A stretch of DNA of 64,000 bases from Bacteroidales bacterium (GTDB lineage: Bacteria; Bacteroidota; Bacteroidia; Bacteroidales; UBA932): the NCBI GenBank assembly GCA_022653675.1, contig JALCST010000002.1, forward strand, positions 1 through 64,000. Reading direction: 5' to 3'. Shown one piece after another: positions 18,409-27,797 of the stretch (within the stretch, counting starts at the first letter, position 1; every line of letters begins with the position of its first letter). The notes below the pieces were generated by a model. The model made no database searches. It was not told where the DNA came from and was given only the letters and a program-made list of their open reading frames with translations. The translations under genes were made by a program, and so were the position numbers.

Positions 18409-18939
18409 CTCCGCGGCCTGCCGCTTGAACATCGAGTAGCATTCCAAATCGAATACGGTACCGTCATACCGCCGTTCCCCGCGACGCAGGCAGCCCTCGT
18501 ATTCGAAACCGCATTTCAATATGACCCTTCGCGAACGCGAATTCGTCGAATAACAAGTACAGGAAATCGTATCTATCGGCAATTCACGGAAAGCATTGCT
18601 TACGATAGCCTTTGCGGCCTCCGTCATGAGTCCCTTTCCCCACCAGGACTTAGACAACGCATATCCGAGCATCAGCACGGAAGGATTCGAGCGGTGCGGA
18701 TCCGGAATCAAGCCTATGGAACCTGCCACCTTGCCGCTCGCCTTCGGCACTATCCCGAAAACATTCTCCTTTCCGATAAATATATCGTCCATTATGCTGC
18801 GCGTTTCCCCGATGTTCACGTGAGGTTTCCACCCCGCTGCGGAACCCACTTCCGGCTCCCGGGCATACTCGAAGATATCGGGCGCATCGCTTGCGACGAT
18901 ATGTCTGAGGATCAGGCGTTCGGTCTCCAGTTCTTTCAT
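18403..18939 (-). CDS. GNAT-family N-acetyltransferase (RimJ/RimL-like)
   Basis: 178 residues from ATG 18939, which overlaps the stop of the upstream peptidase by 4 bp (ATGA); a longer frame exists but only shadows the peptidase gene. It begins LETERLILRHIVASDA, the standard opening of RimJ/RimL-type acetyltransferases. LGYALSKSWWGKGLMTEA contains the acetyl-CoA pyrophosphate loop (Q/RxxGxG/A-like, here WWGKGL), and NSRSRRVILKCGF is the late helix. It transfers acetyl from acetyl-CoA to an amine, possibly a protein N-terminus or small molecule. The final codons lie in the repeat-rich segment. Confidence 0.87.
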   Translation of the reverse strand: MKELETERLILRHIVASDAPDIFEYAREPEVGSAAGWKPHVNIGETRSIMDDIFIGKENVFGIVPKASGKVAGSIGLIPDPHRSNPSVLMLGYALSKSWWGKGLMTEAAKAIVSNAFRELPIDTISCTCYSTNSRSRRVILKCGFEYEGCLRRGERRYDGTVFDLECYSMFKRQAAEL

Positions 18940-21014
18940 TCCAGATATTTCTTCAGCCACGCGAAGAATTCGCGGTTCCATTGGATTGAATTCTGCGGCT
19001 TGAGGATCCAGTGGTTCTCGTCCGGGAAAAGCATAAGTTTCGAAGGGACTCCCATGAGCTGGGCGCAATTGAACGCCGCCACGGCCTGCGTATACGGTAT
19101 GCGGTAGTCCTCCATGCCGGCGGAAATCAAAATCGGCGTATTCCAGTTCTTTACGTACTTGTCGGGGGAGAAAGTGTTGTAATGGCGCTTCGTTTCGGGA
19201 TTGCCATCCCACGGAGCACCGCCGTTGTCCCAGTTGGGGAACCACATCTCATCGGTTTCGTAATATTCGCTGGTCTCGTCGAAGATGCCGGCGTGGGCTA
19301 TGAACGCGGCATAGCGTCTCCCTTCGTTGTGTCCGGCAACATAATATACGGAGTATCCTCCGTATGAAGCTCCTACGGCAGCCATCTTGCCGACATAAGG
19401 TTCGGCCTTGAGGGCATCGGCGGCGGAGAAGTAATCCCTGATGTTCTGCCCGCCGTAATCTCCCGAAATCTGTTCGCACCATTCCTGACCGAACCCGGTG
19501 GTCCCGCGGCGGTTCGGAAGGATCACTATGTAACCCTGGGAAGCCATCATCTTATAGTTCCAGCGATACGACCAGTCCTGGCTTATGGCTCCCTGAGGGC
19601 CGCCGAGAAGTATTTCGATGGCGGGATAGACCTTAGTCGAATCGAATTTCGGAGGATATATGACCCATGTCATCATCTTCTTGCCGTCCGTGGTAGGTAT
19701 GTAGCGGGCCTCCATCCGACTTTCCGGAATCTGGTCGAGAATATGCTTGTTTTCGTACGTAAGTTGTTTCCAGCTGCCGTCAGCCAGCGATACCGAAACG
19801 ATTTCGGCAGGACGCATCATGGATGTGTTGACGCAAACCAACGCGCTGTCCCCGAGCAGGGACGGAGCCTCGAAGTCGTACCAAACGTCTTTCGGAGTGA
19901 TGCGTTTGACATTGCCTTCCATATCCACGCTGAACAAGGCCTTGGTCTCATCGTAAACCGCGCAGAAGTAAATAAGCCTTGAATCGGCGGACCAGGCGGG
20001 GGATTCGACATTGCGGTCGAACAATTTTTTCACGGAGGTGATTTCGGTGCGTTCACCGGAAGCAAGGTCCATTACGAAAAGTCTCACGCGGTCAGCTTCG
20101 TAACCGCCGCGAGCCATGCTGAGCCACGCTACCTTCTTGCCGTCGGGCGAAAAAACCGGCTGCGTGTCATAGCCCGGCATCCCTTCGGAAAGGTTCTTGC
20201 AGGAACCTTTCGCGACATCGTATAGATAAATGTCGGTATTCGTGCTGAGAGTGTATTCCTTACCCTGCATTTTCTTGCAGCTGTATGCAATGCTGCGCCC
20301 GTCGGGACTCCAGCAGAGCTGCTCTATGCCGCTGAACGGTTCGATGGGCAGTTCGAACGGGGCTCCGTCCAGGATGTCTTTACCCTCGCCCACCTTCGAG
20401 CCGTCGAAAGAGGCGACGAAAGAGTGGGGAATACTGTTTACGAAGTGATCCCAGTGGCGGCACATGAGACTGTCGTATACCATTCCGGTACATTCCGGCA
20501 AATCCGGATTTTCCTCCGTCCCGCTCTTGACCTTTTTAACCATAGACGTATAGATCAACTGTTTCTGGTCCGGGGAGAGCGTGAACTCCATGATTCCTCC
20601 TTTCACATCGGAAACCTTTTTCCGGTCCTTCCCGTTCGGGTCCATGACCCATATCTGGCCCCCGTAAAGGAATGCAATCTTCCTTCCCTCCTCGATCCAG
20701 CGGGCATTGGATTCGCTCTTTGCGGTTCCTGTGATCTGCCTGTTGCCGGAGCCGTCCGCATTCATGACGAAAAGTTCGCGGTTGGTCCGGTTCTCTTCTA
20801 TAGAGGTGAAACCCACTCCGTACAGGATCTTGGTTCCGTCAGGCGAGACCTGCGGGTCGGAGACCTTGCCCAGCTGATGAAGCACTTCGGGCGTCATAAG
20901 GCCGTCCGCGACCTTTATGTCGGCGCGCCCGATCACTTTTTCGGAAACGCCCTTCTGTGAAGAGCAGGATGCAGCCATAATCATAACGGCAATCAGTAAA
21001 AGATGTTTTTTCAT
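18936..21014 (-). CDS. S9-family prolyl oligopeptidase-like lipoprotein peptidase
   Basis: 692 residues. A lipoprotein signal ends in AASC. A TolB/WD-like seven-bladed propeller with repeated SPDG(T/K/R) turns (VSPDGTKILYG, LSPDQKQLIYT, WSPDGRSIAYS, FSPDGKKVAWL) fills about residues 40-430. The C-terminal alpha/beta-hydrolase has the triad GASYGGYS (Ser), GMEDYRIP (Asp) and DENHWI (His). These enzymes cut short peptides, often after proline or at N-terminal dipeptides, in the periplasm or at the surface. It follows another S9 peptidase by 60 bp on the same strand. CATG is frequent in this gene (nine copies), unlike in that neighbour. Confidence 0.93.
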   Translation of the reverse strand: MKKHLLLIAVMIMAASCSSQKGVSEKVIGRADIKVADGLMTPEVLHQLGKVSDPQVSPDGTKILYGVGFTSIEENRTNRELFVMNADGSGNRQITGTAKSESNARWIEEGRKIAFLYGGQIWVMDPNGKDRKKVSDVKGGIMEFTLSPDQKQLIYTSMVKKVKSGTEENPDLPECTGMVYDSLMCRHWDHFVNSIPHSFVASFDGSKVGEGKDILDGAPFELPIEPFSGIEQLCWSPDGRSIAYSCKKMQGKEYTLSTNTDIYLYDVAKGSCKNLSEGMPGYDTQPVFSPDGKKVAWLSMARGGYEADRVRLFVMDLASGERTEITSVKKLFDRNVESPAWSADSRLIYFCAVYDETKALFSVDMEGNVKRITPKDVWYDFEAPSLLGDSALVCVNTSMMRPAEIVSVSLADGSWKQLTYENKHILDQIPESRMEARYIPTTDGKKMMTWVIYPPKFDSTKVYPAIEILLGGPQGAISQDWSYRWNYKMMASQGYIVILPNRRGTTGFGQEWCEQISGDYGGQNIRDYFSAADALKAEPYVGKMAAVGASYGGYSVYYVAGHNEGRRYAAFIAHAGIFDETSEYYETDEMWFPNWDNGGAPWDGNPETKRHYNTFSPDKYVKNWNTPILISAGMEDYRIPYTQAVAAFNCAQLMGVPSKLMLFPDENHWILKPQNSIQWNREFFAWLKKYLE

Positions 21015-21074
21015 AAATATATAATTAATTATTATTCAATGCCAAGCGCGGCGAAACCTCGACCCTTCCGCTCA

Positions 21075-23903
21075 TCATTCGGCCGTTTCGTAGCCGTAGT
21101 CCAGCCCCTTCATAGTATAAGGTATGCCTTCGGTCATCCACTTCGGGGCCGGATCGCCCTTGAGATAATGGCCGAAGAACTGCGACAATCTGATGCTAAG
21201 GTCTTTGCAGTTGCGCCTCTCGACAAGGTTGTGCTCCTCGTCGTTATATTGGAGCAGCCAGGCCCTCTTGCCGCGACGGCGCAGCGCCGTGAAGAACTCG
21301 ACACCCTGCTGCCACGGGACCGCACCGTCCTTGTCGTTGTGCATTATCAGGACCGGAGTAGTGACATTCGGCACCCCAAACAGCGGCGAATTCTCGACAT
21401 AGAGGTCGAACCCGTCCCACAAATCCTTCCCTATCCTGCTCTGAGAGCACTCGTACTGCATCTCGCGCACCATCCCGCTCTCAAGACGGATTCCTCCGTA
21501 GGCGCTGGTCATATTAGAAACCGGCGCACCGGCCCCGGCAGCGGCGAAACGGTCCGTCTTGGTAATCATATAGGCCACCTGATAGCCTCCCCAGCTCTGC
21601 CCCTGGATGGCCATCTTCGACCCGTCGACCCATGAGTTCTCGCAAAGCATATCGCACCCCGGCATAATGTAGTCCAAGGCGCTCTGCCCCGGATGCCCCA
21701 CCTTGTAGCGGATGTCCGGGACGAAAACGAGGTATCCGTTCGAAGCGAAATAAGGCCAGTTCACGGTCGACCGGGAAGGGGCCGGCATACGATAATTATA
21801 TAGTTCGTCGGAATAGAGTTCGTAGAAATAGATGATTACAGGATATTTCTTGGCCGGGTCGAAATCCTCCGGCTTCACAAGAATCCCGTCCGCCGGAGTC
21901 CCGTCGGCAGCCTTCCAGTGAACCAGTTCGGCGCGCCCCCAGTTATAGTCGCGCTGCTGCGGATTGACGTCCGTCAGCTTCACGGAACTCTTGAAGAGGT
22001 CTTTCGTCACATAAAGGTCAGGACAATGCTCGAAATTCTGGGCGGTATAGAAAATGACCGGATTCGAGTCCGGCAGCGGCTTCCGTCCCTTCTGAGAGGC
22101 GAAAGAAAGCGTCGGGGCGGAATAAGCCCATCCGCCCTCGACCAGTTTCTTCATCGCGGGTTTCCGCACCGTCATATCCTTGGTCCATACCGACCGCTCC
22201 TTGGTCACCTTGTTCAGGCCGGTGAAGTAGAGCGGACGTTTGAAATTGAAAAAGTTGTCCTCCGCAAAACTGCTCTTCTCCCAGTAAGGCCGCGCCATCT
22301 CGAGCTGCGTGGAGGCTGCACGCCCCGCACCTTCGGTCAGGCAGACCGGCGCGGCGCTTCCGTCGGCGGCGACGATCCACCAGTCGTAGCGGTCCCTTAC
22401 GAGCAGCCGCCTGGAGTCGTCGAGCCAGACCGACCCGTCGTATGGAGAGGCAAGCATAGGCTTGTCATTTTCCTCGTCGTCAAAGGCATAGCCGATGCCG
22501 CGCGTCACGCAGACCGTATCCCTGCTCCCGGCGTCGAGAACGAACCACTGAGCGGCCCTGTAATCGAAATAGGAATAATACTTTCCGTCAGGCGAAGGCT
22601 GCAGACGGGTCGTTCCGAGGTCGGTGAAAACTTTTTCGCGGCTCCCGTCGCCCAGATTGACCGCATAGATGTCGGAATGAGGGTTTTCGTCCCACTGGGA
22701 TTCCAGGCGGTAAGGCTTGTCCGAAACGACGTATGCCACTCCAGTGACGTCGGTCCTGTACGAATACATCCTCTGAATCAGGTCGTCTTCAAGCGCGAAA
22801 GGCCTTCCGCAGTCGAATGGCATCCTCCAGGAGAATTTCCGGTCCTTCTCGTCCGCAAGCCATATCTTCTGGACCGGCTGGTTATAGTCGGCGTCCCAAC
22901 TCCAGATGTCAAGCCGCGGCTTTTCGAAGTCCGGTACGGTGGTGTCCGCATCCGGATAGATTATTTTTACGTTAAAGTCAATGTAACGCGCATCAGACCG
23001 CGCGGCGTAGCTCTTCATCGAGGCACCGGAGGCGATGCGCAACTTCCCGGCCAGTTCCGGAGCGGCGTCGTCCACGACGAGCCGCTGCGAACCGGCAACG
23101 GCGTCATAGCAATATATGGAGGTGAAATCCTTCTTTGTCACCGTGTCGGTCACCGCCCGGTTGTAAAAAAGCAGCTTTCCGGCCCCGGCGTCCTTTGCAG
23201 AGGCGAAAGAAATGTCGGAGAACGAGGTGTCCTTGCCGCATTTGGCCAGAATCTTGGAAGTGCCTCCCTTCAAATCCATCAGCGTCAGCGAGTTCGCCGA
23301 AAGCGAATCTTTCTTGTAAGGCTTCCTGACCACCGCCGCATAACGGCCGTCATCAGAAAGGGCGAGCGCCGAAGCGTCCGCAAGGGTGTCCACCTTCATC
23401 TTGCGCAGGTCGAGCAGATAGCCGGCGCTCCGCACCGAATCCGGCCGGTATGTGGTAAAATAGACATATTCGGAGAACGGCTCCCCGAGCGTCCTGCTGC
23501 TCTTGACATTGGCGAAAGCCGTATCTGTCCCTCCTGCGAGGGCGATGATTTTCAGGGTGTCGTGCGGCATCTTGTCCTCCTTTAACTTGTCAATCTTCCC
23601 CTGCCGCGTCTTCGCGAACTGCGGCCTCACTGTCACTACGGCGTAGTCAAGCGCTTCGGTGAGCTTGGCATTGACCCCGCGGAGCACCTCTATCTTCCTT
23701 CCGCCCGACACCTCATAAAAGAAGCAGGCCCCGTCGCCCTCCTCCGGATTGACATTGTAGACAATCCATTTTCCGTTTTGCGGAGCGCTTACGCCTGAAA
23801 GGCGGTTCCAGGAATCATATACCGAGTGGTCTATCGGCGGCTTCTGGGCGAAACCGAGTGTCGCGGCAAACAGCGCGACCGCTGCAAGAAGTGTTTTTTT
23901 CAT
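21075..23903 (-). CDS. large S9-family prolyl oligopeptidase-like peptidase
   Basis: 942 residues with a type I signal peptide (cleavage after GFA). The propeller region is less regular than in the downstream paralogue. The catalytic domain carries GQSWGGYQ (Ser), MHNDKDGAVPW (Asp) and NDEEHNL (His). It is expected to degrade peptides in the periplasm. TATATTTG (23908-23915) lies just 4 bp before the start codon, so the mRNA could be nearly leaderless. I found only one CATG in this gene (near 21631), placing it with the compositionally distinct block to its right rather than with the other peptidase. Confidence 0.92.
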   Translation of the reverse strand: MKKTLLAAVALFAATLGFAQKPPIDHSVYDSWNRLSGVSAPQNGKWIVYNVNPEEGDGACFFYEVSGGRKIEVLRGVNAKLTEALDYAVVTVRPQFAKTRQGKIDKLKEDKMPHDTLKIIALAGGTDTAFANVKSSRTLGEPFSEYVYFTTYRPDSVRSAGYLLDLRKMKVDTLADASALALSDDGRYAAVVRKPYKKDSLSANSLTLMDLKGGTSKILAKCGKDTSFSDISFASAKDAGAGKLLFYNRAVTDTVTKKDFTSIYCYDAVAGSQRLVVDDAAPELAGKLRIASGASMKSYAARSDARYIDFNVKIIYPDADTTVPDFEKPRLDIWSWDADYNQPVQKIWLADEKDRKFSWRMPFDCGRPFALEDDLIQRMYSYRTDVTGVAYVVSDKPYRLESQWDENPHSDIYAVNLGDGSREKVFTDLGTTRLQPSPDGKYYSYFDYRAAQWFVLDAGSRDTVCVTRGIGYAFDDEENDKPMLASPYDGSVWLDDSRRLLVRDRYDWWIVAADGSAAPVCLTEGAGRAASTQLEMARPYWEKSSFAEDNFFNFKRPLYFTGLNKVTKERSVWTKDMTVRKPAMKKLVEGGWAYSAPTLSFASQKGRKPLPDSNPVIFYTAQNFEHCPDLYVTKDLFKSSVKLTDVNPQQRDYNWGRAELVHWKAADGTPADGILVKPEDFDPAKKYPVIIYFYELYSDELYNYRMPAPSRSTVNWPYFASNGYLVFVPDIRYKVGHPGQSALDYIMPGCDMLCENSWVDGSKMAIQGQSWGGYQVAYMITKTDRFAAAGAGAPVSNMTSAYGGIRLESGMVREMQYECSQSRIGKDLWDGFDLYVENSPLFGVPNVTTPVLIMHNDKDGAVPWQQGVEFFTALRRRGKRAWLLQYNDEEHNLVERRNCKDLSIRLSQFFGHYLKGDPAPKWMTEGIPYTMKGLDYGYETAE

Positions 23904-23971
23904 AAGACAAATATAGCCATTTAAAAGTCAAACGCGGTAAATGAATTTCAATAAAAATCATTATAAAAAAT

Positions 23972-24013
23972 TTTGTTTTATTAAAACGTTTTTTCACCTT
24001 TGTAAAACGTTTT
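23972..24013 (+). promoter_or_regulatory. promoter with two LacI-type operators
   Basis: TTTG (23972-23975), 19 bp, then CACCTTTG (23995-24002) approximates the Bacteroidetes promoter. The perfect palindrome AAAACGTTTT occurs twice, at 23983-23992 in the spacer and at 24004-24013 just after the -7 box. The two centres are 21 bp apart, two helical turns. A central CG is typical of LacI-family operators, and a LacI regulator is the third gene of this locus. Confidence 0.75.
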
Positions 24014-24027
24014 TATAACACCCAACT

Positions 24028-25332
24028 ATGAACACTGTTTTACAGTCCAGACAAGTCCCCGTGAGGGCGGAATATGATGTCGTGGTATGCGGAGGAGGCC
24101 CGTCGGGCATCATCGCCGCACTTGCCGCCTCAAGAGGAGGGGCGCGCACTGCAATCATTGAACGCTACGGCTTCTTCGGAGGGATGGCCACGGCCGCGCT
24201 TGTGGCTCCGATAAGCGTATTCAACTATAACGGCCGGCGAATCATCGACGGCATACCTTGGGAGTTCATCACCCGGCTGACCGAGATAGGCGGCGCACGG
24301 GAAGAGAAACCTCTGGGCAACATCACCTTTTCGCCCGAAAAATACAAACTCATCGCACAGCGTATGCTTGTCGAAGCCGGGGTGCAGATTTATTTCCACT
24401 CCTATCTTAGCGACTGCAACCTTTCCGGAACCATAATCAAACACGTCATCGTGGAGAACAAGGACGGTGCTGAAGCCATCGGAGGGAAGGTGTTTGTCGA
24501 TGCTACCGGGGACGCAGACCTGGCTGTACGCGCCGGAGTCCCCCTCCAGCCGGCGTCGAAAAAACTCCAGCCAGCCTCACTGATTTTTATGCTGGGAGGC
24601 GTGGATACAGAAGATCTTCCGATGATCCGCCATTGCAAGCAAGGGGTCAACTATCTTGACGTCGAAGTCCGCAAAAAGTTCGAAGAGCTGCGAAAAGAGA
24701 ACCCGGACATCCCCGTATTCGGCGGGCCGTGGTATTGCGGCATACTCGAGAAGGGCATAGTCCTTGTCAATATGACCCGGATTGATGCCGATATGACGTC
24801 AAACCGGGAGCAGACAGCCGCAGAGTGCGCGATGCGCGAGGAAGCGACACTTTTCGCCACGCTTCTGAAAATGACCGTACCGGCTTTCTCGAACTCGTTC
24901 CTCCTGGAGACCGCCCCCCAGACCGGAGTGCGCGAAACAAGACGTATACTCGGTGCCTATACGCTCACCGGCGAGGACTATCTCAATGCGGTCGACTTCC
25001 CCGACTCGGTGTCAAGAGGCTGCCACCCTGTCGACATACACTCTGGCGACACCACTTCGCAACGTTGCCAGTTTCTCAAAGAAGCTGCATTCGTCCCTTA
25101 CAGATGCCTCTATTCTCCAGACTTTCCGAACTATCTGGTCGCCGGACGCGCCTTTTCGGCAGACTCGGTGGCCTCGGCTTCCGTCCGGGTGCAAGCCTCC
25201 TGTATGGGACTAGGCCAAGCCGCAGGAGCCGCCGCCGCACTCAGTGTACGGGGCGGGACGGGCGTAGGCGAAATAGACACCGACAAACTTCGCAAAATAC
25301 TGATATCGTATGGAACAAACTTATCAAGATAA
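24028..25332 (+). CDS. FAD-dependent oxidoreductase (FAD_oxidored family)
   Basis: 434 residues, no signal peptide. The N-terminal dinucleotide-binding fold reads YDVVVCGGGPSGIIAALAAS with an acidic strand end (TAIIERYGFFGGMAT), followed by VFVDATGDADLAVRAGVP and the C-terminal MGLGQAAGAAAAL flavin motif. This family is common in Bacteroidetes and Planctomycetes sugar-degradation loci, where it oxidises unidentified sugar derivatives. It is the first gene after the operator-bearing promoter. A role in oxidising a sugar alcohol or its derivative is inferred from the mannitol dehydrogenase next door. Confidence 0.85.
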   Translation: MNTVLQSRQVPVRAEYDVVVCGGGPSGIIAALAASRGGARTAIIERYGFFGGMATAALVAPISVFNYNGRRIIDGIPWEFITRLTEIGGAREEKPLGNITFSPEKYKLIAQRMLVEAGVQIYFHSYLSDCNLSGTIIKHVIVENKDGAEAIGGKVFVDATGDADLAVRAGVPLQPASKKLQPASLIFMLGGVDTEDLPMIRHCKQGVNYLDVEVRKKFEELRKENPDIPVFGGPWYCGILEKGIVLVNMTRIDADMTSNREQTAAECAMREEATLFATLLKMTVPAFSNSFLLETAPQTGVRETRRILGAYTLTGEDYLNAVDFPDSVSRGCHPVDIHSGDTTSQRCQFLKEAAFVPYRCLYSPDFPNYLVAGRAFSADSVASASVRVQASCMGLGQAAGAAAALSVRGGTGVGEIDTDKLRKILISYGTNLSR

Positions 25333-25333
25333 T

Positions 25334-26746
25334 ATGAAACAAGAAGTTACAGCAGGCATTCTTCATATCGGAGTGGGCAATTTCCATCGCGCCCACGAAG
25401 AGTATCTGACCTGCAAACTGATGGAGAAAGACCCTTCCCAGTCCGTCTGGGGCATCTGCGGGGCGATGCTGCTTCAGAGCGACGAGCGCCTCTACAAGGC
25501 CCTGAAGTCCCAGAATTGCAAGTACACCCTCACCGTATGCGGACGCGACGGACACGACGAGTTCTACACGATAGACTCTCTCGTCGATCTGATATGGGGC
25601 TGCGAAAATCCCGAGGCCGTGCTTGACAAAATAGCCGACCCCGCCATAAAGATCATCACCCTGACCATCACGGAAGGGGGCTACAACATCTCAAAGAAAG
25701 ACGGACGCTTCGTACTTGAAGACACGAACGTGGCACACGACTTAGTCGACCCAGGAAATCCGCGTACCGTATTCGGTTATGTCGCCGAGGGACTGAGACG
25801 ACGCCGCGACAAAGGAAGCGGCCCAGTCACCATCCAGTCCTGCGACAATCTTCAGCACAACGGCGATACGGCACGCAAGTCGTTCACTGCATTTTTTGCC
25901 GCGCAGGATGCCGGACTTGCCGATTGGGTCGAAAGCAATGTCACCTTCCCGAACAGTATGGTGGACCGCATCACTCCAGCCACCCGTCCGGAGGACATCG
26001 AGAGGCTCAATGCCAAGAACGGCACTCACGATGCGGCACCAGTCTATTGCGAAGACTTCATCCAGTGGGTCATAGAAGACAAGTTCATCGCAGGACGTCC
26101 TGCCTGGGAGGAGGTCGGCGCACAGTTCTCGGACAATGTGAAGGCCTGGGAGAATATGAAACTCAGCCTTCTGAACGCATCCCACACGCTTCTCTCCTAC
26201 CCGTCCTTCCTGGCCGGATACCGCAAAGTCGACGAGGCGATGCGAGACGGCAGAATCCGCACACTGCTCAAAGACTTTATGGACAAGGACATAACTCCAT
26301 ACGTTCCGGCTCCTGACGGGACGGACCTCGAACTCTACAAGAAGACTCTTCTGGAACGCTTCGCAAACAGGACGGTGAGCGACCAGATAGCACGCCTGTG
26401 CTCCGACGGGGCCTCCAAATTCCCGGTCTATGTGACGCCCAACCTCGGCAAGATGGTCCGCGACAACGCCGACCTCACTCGGCCGGCATTTCTTCTTGCC
26501 TGTTACAGACACTACCTCAAATACCGGAAGGACGACAAAGGCGCCGCCTTCGAAATAAACGACCCTTGGCTGACCGAAGACGATTTCAGACTTGTCCGGA
26601 GCGACAATCCGCTCGACTTTCTGGCAGCCTCTCCTTTTGCAAGCACAAATCTTGCGGCTTCGCGTCAATTCGTCTCCAAATACGGAAAAATGGCGGAAAG
26701 CATTCTTTCGCAAGGTACTATGAATACTCTCGAATCCATAATATGA
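25334..26746 (+). CDS. mannitol 2-dehydrogenase / fructuronate reductase family enzyme
   Basis: 470 residues from ATG 25334, one base past the upstream stop; an in-frame ATG at 25310 would add eight residues. Family motifs are all present: GVGNFHRAHEEYL (NAD-binding start), TLTITEGGY, SCDNLQHNGDTAR, FPNSMVDRITPAT and KLSLLNASHTLLSYP, the last holding the catalytic Lys, Asn and His. The enzyme converts a polyol such as D-mannitol to a ketose with NAD(P). Fructuronate or tagaturonate reduction is the alternative. The PfkB kinase two genes on would phosphorylate the ketose, making a polyol-to-ketose-phosphate route. Confidence 0.9.
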   Translation: MKQEVTAGILHIGVGNFHRAHEEYLTCKLMEKDPSQSVWGICGAMLLQSDERLYKALKSQNCKYTLTVCGRDGHDEFYTIDSLVDLIWGCENPEAVLDKIADPAIKIITLTITEGGYNISKKDGRFVLEDTNVAHDLVDPGNPRTVFGYVAEGLRRRRDKGSGPVTIQSCDNLQHNGDTARKSFTAFFAAQDAGLADWVESNVTFPNSMVDRITPATRPEDIERLNAKNGTHDAAPVYCEDFIQWVIEDKFIAGRPAWEEVGAQFSDNVKAWENMKLSLLNASHTLLSYPSFLAGYRKVDEAMRDGRIRTLLKDFMDKDITPYVPAPDGTDLELYKKTLLERFANRTVSDQIARLCSDGASKFPVYVTPNLGKMVRDNADLTRPAFLLACYRHYLKYRKDDKGAAFEINDPWLTEDDFRLVRSDNPLDFLAASPFASTNLAASRQFVSKYGKMAESILSQGTMNTLESII

Positions 26747-26753
26747 TGACGGT

Positions 26754-27797
26754 ATGAAAAGAATCACCATAAGGGATGTCGCCAAAGAAGCAGGCGTTTC
26801 CGTGACGACGGTTTCGTTTGTGATGAGCAACAAGAAATGCGAAGAGGCCGGTCTCGACAAGAAATACTGTATCGTGGAAGAGACTGCCGACAGAGTGCTT
26901 CAGGCGGTGAACAAGCTGGGCTACAGGCCTAATCTGGCCGCCTCAAGCCTGCGCAACGGCAGACGGAATACGATCGGGGTCATCACCTCCGACATCGCCA
27001 ACCATTTTTTCTCCGACATCGCCCGTTCCATAGAAAACGTAGCCTACGACAGTGGCTACACTGTCCTCTTCGCCAGCAGCGACGAGTCCGAATCGAAGAT
27101 GGAAAGCATTGTCGACACTTTTCTGGACAACTCTCTCGACGGGATGATCATCGCCCCTTGCAAGGGCGGCGGTGCCGTGGTACGGAAGGTCATCGATGCC
27201 GGCATTCCTACAGTTCTCTTCGACAGGGATTTGCCGGGGCTTTCCTGCGGCCGCGTGCTTCTTGACAACGTCAAAGCGGGCGAGATGGCCGTAGACCTTC
27301 TATATGACGCAGGTTACAGGAAAATAGCGATGATAAACTACTCGCTCGGGATTTCAAGTATGGACGACAGGGAGAAGGGATATCGCGAGGCTATGAGGAG
27401 GCACTCCCTCTCCGGAGAAATCGACGTATGCACAACCGTCTACGGTCAGGCAGAACAGGACATTCGCGATTACATCATTGACTGCGTACGCCGGAAGGTA
27501 GACGCCATATTGTTCCCTACCAATACCATTTCGGTCATCGGACTTGAAGTCCTGCACGATCTTAATATTGAAGTGCCTGATGTTATGGCGGTCGTCTGTT
27601 TCGACAAGAACGACTGCTACGACCTCTATTCTCCGCGCATCACGCGCATCACCCAATCCACTGAAGATATGGCTGTCGAATCGTTCAATATGCTCAGAAA
27701 GATAATCGAGAGACCGGACGAAAAGTACGACCACACCGTCGTTCTCCAGCCCGAAGTCATCCTCCGCGAGTCGACATCAACTAAAAAGACAATATGA
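26754..27797 (+). CDS. LacI-family transcriptional regulator
   Basis: 347 residues. The N-terminal helix-turn-helix is TIRDVAKEAGVSVTTVSFVM and the hinge is YRPNLAASSLR. Between them is a longer linker than usual (KKCEEAGLDKKYCIVEE). A periplasmic-binding-protein-like effector domain follows (TIGVITSDIANHFFSDIARS ... DDREKGYREAMRR). It should bind the two AAAACGTTTT palindromes at 23983 and 24004 and respond to a sugar or sugar phosphate from the pathway. It lies inside the operon it probably controls and overlaps the kinase gene by 4 bp. Confidence 0.93.
   Translation: MKRITIRDVAKEAGVSVTTVSFVMSNKKCEEAGLDKKYCIVEETADRVLQAVNKLGYRPNLAASSLRNGRRNTIGVITSDIANHFFSDIARSIENVAYDSGYTVLFASSDESESKMESIVDTFLDNSLDGMIIAPCKGGGAVVRKVIDAGIPTVLFDRDLPGLSCGRVLLDNVKAGEMAVDLLYDAGYRKIAMINYSLGISSMDDREKGYREAMRRHSLSGEIDVCTTVYGQAEQDIRDYIIDCVRRKVDAILFPTNTISVIGLEVLHDLNIEVPDVMAVVCFDKNDCYDLYSPRITRITQSTEDMAVESFNMLRKIIERPDEKYDHTVVLQPEVILRESTSTKKTI

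Noticed and set aside
21918-23585. 555-codon open frame on the plus strand inside the large S9 peptidase
   Set aside because: Antisense to a gene with intact catalytic triad; long only because of the high GC content and codon bias.
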